This document shows, in pieces, positions 31,901 through 36,275 of a DNA stretch of 36,275 bases. The DNA lies in the NCBI GenBank assembly GCA_049679965.1, contig JBAUGX010000255.1, positions 1 to 36,275 on the forward strand, given 5' to 3'. A model generated the notes under the pieces. The model saw only the letters and a list, made by a program, of their open reading frames with translations, made no database searches and was not told the origin of the DNA. The position numbers and the translations under genes were made by a program. Position 1 is the first letter of the stretch; each line of letters begins with the position of its first letter. Source of the DNA: 2-12-FULL-65-11 sp049679965 (lineage in GTDB: Bacteria; Acidobacteriota; Vicinamibacteria; Vicinamibacterales; CAVVIG01).

Positions 31901-32833
31901 ATGAAGCCTCACACGATGCAGGTGATCACTGCCTGGTGCAGCCTGCTGACCTTCATCCTGATTGTGCCCTCGCCACTGTTGTCTGCTCTGCATCGCGAGC
32001 AAGTGACAACCCAGAATTTGTTGACCAGGTGGTACGAGTTGGGCGAACGCGTCTCGTACAGAATCACGGCCACCACCAAGGATCGAACCGGAACGTCGAG
32101 CTATGCGGCCACGGCTCGGAGCATCGTGAAACGGGATCAGATGGAGCGTCTCTTCGAGGAGTTCGAATGGCCTGACCTCGTGTGGAACGGCATACCCATC
32201 CAGATTTCCCCGACCGATGCACAGGCCAGGCCCATCCTGTCGTTGTCGGCAGATCGCAGGCCCGCCATGCCTGACCTGTCGAAGGTCGCGCCTCGTCTCA
32301 TCGCCCCCACCGTCGATCTTCTCTCGTTCTATGCGGACGCGTGGGTGGCCATGCAACAGCCCACGCTCCGGTTTGCCGGAAATCGCGCCATCGTGTTCAA
32401 TCGCGGCGAAACGACCTCGTGGGCCGACGGGACTCGCGTCATTCTTGGTGAAGACGCCAGCGAGATCGAGATCACGCTCGACGACGTCAACTTGAACGAA
32501 GGCACCGCGACGCTGACCTTGCTCCACGCGCCTCCGGCACGGCCGCCGATCAGAATTCCTGCGGAGTGGATGCAGACACGCGTCACCGACCTGCCGAACA
32601 ACTGGATCCAGGTGGTCAGGGTCGGGCCGCGGCAGCTCGTCGCATCGGTCGGCAAGGAAACGCGTGAGGTCACGATGCGGATGAGTCTGACCAACGGCAA
32701 GATCTATTCTGCTCGTATGGAGAATCAGGTGGACGTCTTCGAGCGCGAGTGCACAGACGAGGCGCTCACGACGTGCGGCGAAGCCGTCCGCTACCAAATC
32801 AGCCGGCAGATTGCGATCGCCGAGGGCCCATAG
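31901..32833 (+). CDS. Hypothetical exported protein
   Basis: 310 aa, not a family I recognise. ATG 31901 gives a signal-like N-terminus (MKPHTMQVITAWCSLLTFIL followed by IVPSPLLSA) and is preceded by AAGGAAG; an upstream in-frame start at 31790 would run through IS sequence. The mature part is beta-rich with segments such as ERVSYRITATTKDRTGTSSY, FAGNRAIVFNRGETTSWAD and TREVTMRMSLTNGKIYSARM. Two Cys near the C-terminus (ERECTDEALTTCGEA) could form a disulfide, which fits the periplasm. It lies 28 nt upstream of the alpha/beta-hydrolase gene and may be co-transcribed. Confidence 0.7.
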   Translation: MKPHTMQVITAWCSLLTFILIVPSPLLSALHREQVTTQNLLTRWYELGERVSYRITATTKDRTGTSSYAATARSIVKRDQMERLFEEFEWPDLVWNGIPIQISPTDAQARPILSLSADRRPAMPDLSKVAPRLIAPTVDLLSFYADAWVAMQQPTLRFAGNRAIVFNRGETTSWADGTRVILGEDASEIEITLDDVNLNEGTATLTLLHAPPARPPIRIPAEWMQTRVTDLPNNWIQVVRVGPRQLVASVGKETREVTMRMSLTNGKIYSARMENQVDVFERECTDEALTTCGEAVRYQISRQIAIAEGP

Positions 32834-32861
32834 AATTGCCCGGCAAGGCACTGGAGCAATC

Positions 32862-34787
32862 ATGCAGCGGCCGCTGACAATCTGCGGGATCCTCCTGCTC
32901 GTCGCTCAGGTCGCGTCGGCCGAAGTCGTCCGGATCGACGTGCAGCGTCGGGACGACTTCGGCACGTACGAACGGGTGATCGGCCGCGTCCGTTTTGCCG
33001 TCGACCCGGATCTTCCCGCCAACCGGGGGATCGCCGATCTGATCCTGGCGCCGAAAAACGCCGAAGGAAAGGTCGAGTTCTCATCCGACGTCCTGTTCTT
33101 CCGGCCGAAGGCGGACCGGGCACGGGGCACGGTCTTCCTCGAAGTGGTCAACCGCGGCCGCGATCAGTCGCTCGTCATCATGAGCGGCGCCGTGCAGCGC
33201 GACATGGCACCGGCGTCCTGGAATCTCGGTGACGAGTTCCTCCTGCAGCAGGGCTTCACCGTGGCCTTTCTGGGCTGGCAGTTCAACACGCCTGCCTACC
33301 AGGGGCTCACCTTCGAGGCGCCCGTCGTGCCGGTCGAAGGCCTCGTGCGCGAGAGCTATATCGAAGTCGATCGCTCGCAGGCGAGCATCTTCTTTTCGCT
33401 CCAGTATTGCGCGTATGGTCCCGCTCGACCGGATGCGACGCTCACGTATCGCGCGCGCATGGACGACACGCCCAAGCCGTTTCCACGAACGGCGTGGCAG
33501 TTCGCCGACGATGGATGCTCGCTGTACTTGGGATCGGGCTCCGGTGTCGGTATCTACGAGGTGCTCTACCAGGCGAAGGAATCCCCGGTGGCCGGCCTCG
33601 GACTGGCGGCGGTTCGAGACTTCGGATCGTACCTCCGGAACGGCGCGGCGGGTGCTGCCCTCCGCGAGAATCCCGCGGCGCTCCAGCGCATCATCGGCTA
33701 CGGCTATTCCCAGAGCGCGCGGTTTCTCCGCGAGTTCGTCAGGGACGGCTTCAACGTCGACGAGCGCGGCCGGGCCGTGTTCGACGGCTTGATGATCTCG
33801 TCGGCGGGCGCCGGCGGCGGCAGCTTCAACCATCGCTTCGCCATGCCCGAGCAGTCCGGCAACTCCGTGCTCTCGGTGCTGCGCCCGGTGGACCTGCCGC
33901 CCTTCACCGACGCTGGCCTGCTCGCCAGAGCGCAGGCCGCCCGCGTAACGCCGAAGATCTTCTATACCTTCACATCGAACGACTACTGGTCGCGCGCCGG
34001 GTCTCTCACCCATACGGGCGAGGAGGGCCGGGCGGATGTCCCGCTGGCTCCAACCTCGCGCCTGTACTTTCTGGCGGGGACAGCCGATGCGCCAGGCCCG
34101 CTCCCGCTGACCCGGCGGACGATCGTCGAAACCTTCCAGCACTTCATGAACTTCGCCCAGGCGCGCTGGGTGACCCGCGCCCTGCTTCTGGATCTCGACG
34201 CCTGGACGCGCAACGAGAGCGAACCGCCGCCGTCCCAATATCCGTCGATTTCAAAAGGCGAACTCGTCACGCTCAGGGATGTCCGCTTTCCCGCCATCCC
34301 CAGGTTCTCGCTCGCGGCGTACATTCCGCCGGTCTGGCGGATGGACTTCGGCGCGACGTTCGACACCGTACGGGTCATCTCCAATGAGCCTCCCCGGATC
34401 GGCACCCCCTATCAGTTGCTCGTGCCTCAAGTGAACGCTGACGGCAACGACGTCTCCGGCATTCGCCTTCCGGAGGTGGCCGTGCCCCTGGGCACCTACA
34501 CCGGCTGGAACCTCACGATCCCGGAGTACAGGGACTTGAGGTACTTGAGTGGGCTGGTCGGAGGATTCGAGCCGTTTCCACGCACGAAGGAAGATCGCAC
34601 AGCCTCCCGCGACGAGCGTTTGTCCATTGCCGAGCGCTACAACGGGCCGGCGGACTACCTGGCCAAGGTCCAACGGGCGGCCGACGATCTCGTCCGCCAG
34701 CGGTTCCTCCGCCGCGAGGATGTGCCGGCCGTGCTGCAGAGAGCCGAACAGGTCTGGAGCGTCGTGATGGGCCTCGGATCGCAATGA
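32862..34787 (+). CDS. Exported alpha/beta hydrolase domain protein (Abhydrolase_10-like)
   Basis: 641-aa exported hydrolase of unknown substrate. ATG 32862 follows GGAG at 5 nt and begins signal peptide MQRPLTICGILLLVAQVASA. The first about 240 residues are beta-rich (RIDVQRRDDFGTYERVIGRV, GTVFLEVVNRGRDQSL); a nucleophile-elbow-like GYGYSQSARFLREFV is at about residue 280, with the Ser between Gly and Gln as the probable nucleophile; GLMISSAGAGGGSFNHRF and TSNDYWSRAGSLTHT follow. The ending has GTYTGWNLTIPE. The architecture fits the alpha/beta hydrolase domain family common in Acidobacteriota. Reaction not inferable from sequence alone. Confidence 0.82.
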   Translation: MQRPLTICGILLLVAQVASAEVVRIDVQRRDDFGTYERVIGRVRFAVDPDLPANRGIADLILAPKNAEGKVEFSSDVLFFRPKADRARGTVFLEVVNRGRDQSLVIMSGAVQRDMAPASWNLGDEFLLQQGFTVAFLGWQFNTPAYQGLTFEAPVVPVEGLVRESYIEVDRSQASIFFSLQYCAYGPARPDATLTYRARMDDTPKPFPRTAWQFADDGCSLYLGSGSGVGIYEVLYQAKESPVAGLGLAAVRDFGSYLRNGAAGAALRENPAALQRIIGYGYSQSARFLREFVRDGFNVDERGRAVFDGLMISSAGAGGGSFNHRFAMPEQSGNSVLSVLRPVDLPPFTDAGLLARAQAARVTPKIFYTFTSNDYWSRAGSLTHTGEEGRADVPLAPTSRLYFLAGTADAPGPLPLTRRTIVETFQHFMNFAQARWVTRALLLDLDAWTRNESEPPPSQYPSISKGELVTLRDVRFPAIPRFSLAAYIPPVWRMDFGATFDTVRVISNEPPRIGTPYQLLVPQVNADGNDVSGIRLPEVAVPLGTYTGWNLTIPEYRDLRYLSGLVGGFEPFPRTKEDRTASRDERLSIAERYNGPADYLAKVQRAADDLVRQRFLRREDVPAVLQRAEQVWSVVMGLGSQ

Positions 34788-34903
34788 AGGCGGCTGTCTT
34801 CGTCGGAGACTTTTTCACATTGGACCGCTTGGTAATTGAGTAATCTGGTGACCACGCAATCCGCGCGGGGCCGGGCTCCGCGAACAGTGACAGGAGACGT
34901 TCG

Positions 34904-36142
34904 ATGAAGGCTAGATACCTCGCCCTGCTTGGCGCCATCGTCCTGGCAGGACTCACGGTTGATATCGACGGGCAGCAGCCGTCGGCCGACTGGCCGCAGT
35001 GGCGCGGGCCGAACCGCGACGCCGCCGGCGCGCTGACCGTCCCGGCCGCCTGGCCAGAGCAGCTGACGCAGCGTTGGAAGGTGACCGTCGGCCTGGGCTA
35101 CGCGACGCCGCTCGTCGTCGGCAACCGCGTCTACATGTTCTCGCGCCAGGGCACCGACGAGGTGATGAGCGCGCTCGACGCCGCGAACGGCATGACGGTC
35201 TGGCAAACGAAGTACGCGGCGCCGGTCACCATGCACCAGGCGGCCGCGCGCCACGGCGATGGCCCGAAGGCGACACCGGCCTTTGCCAACGGCCGCCTCT
35301 ACTCGATTGGCACCGGCGGCATCGTCACCGCCTTCGACGCGGCCACCGGCCGGCAGCTCTGGCAGAAACCCGGCGCCGCGGTCGTGCCGATGTTCACCAA
35401 CTACGCGGTCTCTCCCATCGTCGACCGCGGACTGGTCATCTTCCATCTTGGCGGGCACAACCAGGGCGCCCTCACCGCGTTCGACGCCAACACGGGTGAT
35501 GTGAGATGGCAGTGGGCCGGCGACGGGCCTGGGTACGGCTCGCCGATCGTCGCCGACCTCGGCGGCGTGCACCAGATCGTGTCGATCACCCAGGGCAAGG
35601 TCGTCGGCGTGGATGCCGCCACCGGGACGCTCCTGTGGGAGCGGCCGTTCGTGAGCGGGAACTTCACCAACTCGATGACGCCGCTCCTCTACGGTCAGAC
35701 GCTCGTCATCGGAGGCGCCGGAGGCGCCACGCACGCGTTCACCGTGGCCAGGACCAACAACCAGTGGACGACGACCAACGCTTGGGAGAGTGCCGACGCG
35801 CCGCTGCGCTTGAGCAACGCGCTCGTGGTCGGCGATGCGGTGTTTGGTCTGACGAGCCGCAACATGGGCCAGTACTTCAGCCTCGATGCCAAGACCGGCA
35901 AGACGCTCTGGACTTCCGATCCTCGCCAGGCCGCACAGGCGGCCATCGTGCGCGCCGGCAACGTCGTCATGAGCCTGCAGGACGACGGCAACCTCGTGGT
36001 GTTCAGGAGCGGCCCCGCGGCGTTCGAGACCCTCAAGAAATACAAGGTCGCCGAGGCCGAAACCTGGACGCAGCCGGCGCTTTCCGGCAATCGCATCTTC
36101 GTGAAGGACGTGTCGACGCTGGCCTTGTGGACGCTGAACTAG
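34904..36142 (+). CDS. Exported PQQ-binding-like beta-propeller protein
   Basis: 412 aa. ATG 34904 is preceded by AGGAGA at 7 nt; signal peptide MKARYLALLGAIVLAGLTVD. Opens with the family phrase DWPQWRGPNRDAAGAL, then Trp-docking propeller repeats: SALDAANGMTVWQTKYAA, TAFDAATGRQLWQKPGA, TAFDANTGDVRWQWAGDG, VGVDAATGTLLWERPF and SLDAKTGKTLWTSD. This is the BamB/quinoprotein-like fold; cofactor binding is not implied, since many such proteins lack PQQ. Function unknown; probably periplasmic. Upstream, TTGGAC-15 nt-TAATCT (34835-34861) is a weak promoter candidate. Confidence 0.87.
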   Translation: MKARYLALLGAIVLAGLTVDIDGQQPSADWPQWRGPNRDAAGALTVPAAWPEQLTQRWKVTVGLGYATPLVVGNRVYMFSRQGTDEVMSALDAANGMTVWQTKYAAPVTMHQAAARHGDGPKATPAFANGRLYSIGTGGIVTAFDAATGRQLWQKPGAAVVPMFTNYAVSPIVDRGLVIFHLGGHNQGALTAFDANTGDVRWQWAGDGPGYGSPIVADLGGVHQIVSITQGKVVGVDAATGTLLWERPFVSGNFTNSMTPLLYGQTLVIGGAGGATHAFTVARTNNQWTTTNAWESADAPLRLSNALVVGDAVFGLTSRNMGQYFSLDAKTGKTLWTSDPRQAAQAAIVRAGNVVMSLQDDGNLVVFRSGPAAFETLKKYKVAEAETWTQPALSGNRIFVKDVSTLALWTLN

Positions 36143-36275
36143 CCAGCCGAACACCTCTCAAACCCACATTCGTCGCCGCCTACGGCGCCACGGTCGTAGG
36201 CGGCATCGCCGTCTTTCTCCTGATTCGCCGCTACGGCGAGACCTTGATCGCGCCCGCTCCCGCCGCCCCGTCGGC
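36127..36275 (+). CDS. N-terminus of a membrane protein, 3' truncated by window edge
   Basis: A frame from GTG 36127 overlaps the previous gene by 16 nt and stays open to the window end: TPLKPTFVAAYGATVVGGIA then VFLLIRRYGETLIAPAPAAP. It contains one membrane helix followed by an Ala/Pro-rich segment, which fits the start of an exported or transporter protein. The overlap suggests coupling to the propeller gene. Family cannot be named from about 49 residues. Confidence 0.45.
   Translation, partial: MDAELASRTPLKPTFVAAYGATVVGGIAVFLLIRRYGETLIAPAPAAPS

Noticed and set aside
34655..36154. 499-codon minus-strand open frame
   Set aside because: Antisense to the propeller and hydrolase genes; no motif and no ribosome-binding site.

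Overview
The window is high-GC DNA from a diderm bacterium, most likely an Acidobacteriota member close to Vicinamibacteria. This is inferred from the gene families (bacillithiol enzyme BshC, Ser/Thr kinases fused to TolB/WD40-like propellers, secreted carboxypeptidase-regulatory-like proteins, PQQ-type propellers, LptE) and from the many short tandem-repeat arrays between and inside genes. No 16S marker is present, so the assignment is tentative.

Layout. 1-7444 (+) is a compact run: bshC (5' cut by the window edge), a class A penicillin-binding protein, xdhC, then the heat-shock set hrcA-grpE-dnaJ. 7472-13903 holds a transmembrane kinase/propeller (-), prmA (+), a secreted Ig-like-domain protein (+) and rsmE (-); the kinase and the secreted protein break up an otherwise familiar dnaJ-prmA-rsmE neighbourhood. 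13904-18621 (+) has a four-helix-bundle (S23-like) gene, a soluble kinase with a zinc ribbon, a branched-chain aminotransferase, a PilT-type ATPase, a broken second four-helix-bundle gene (-) and recX. 18641-20020 (-) is a secreted sugar/sorbosone dehydrogenase. 20105-22756 (+) is alaS, convergent with a methionine-salvage operon mtnB-mtnD-mtnC (-). Then come a lytic transglycosylase (+), rpsT (+) and the operon leuS-lptE-holA (-). 30118-31900 is an accessory stretch with a small membrane-protein ORF, an attC-like imperfect hairpin, a wrecked Mrr-type nuclease gene and the 3' end of an IS481-like transposase. 31901-36142 (+) encodes three exported proteins, and a further membrane-protein gene starts at the right edge.

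The most unusual content is not a classical gene. At least ten arrays of 7-8 bp tandem repeats with different motifs occur here. Both four-helix-bundle genes in the window are bracketed by arrays in inverted orientation, and each bracketed block fits almost exactly between two neighbouring housekeeping genes. Two such arrays run straight into -10 boxes of apparently leaderless genes (rsmE and a kinase). Others are read in frame inside prmA, leuS and the signal peptide of lptE, and a separate dispersed palindrome is read in frame inside mtnC. I propose (inference) that these arrays and the four-helix-bundle genes form an undescribed class of small mobile or expanding element.
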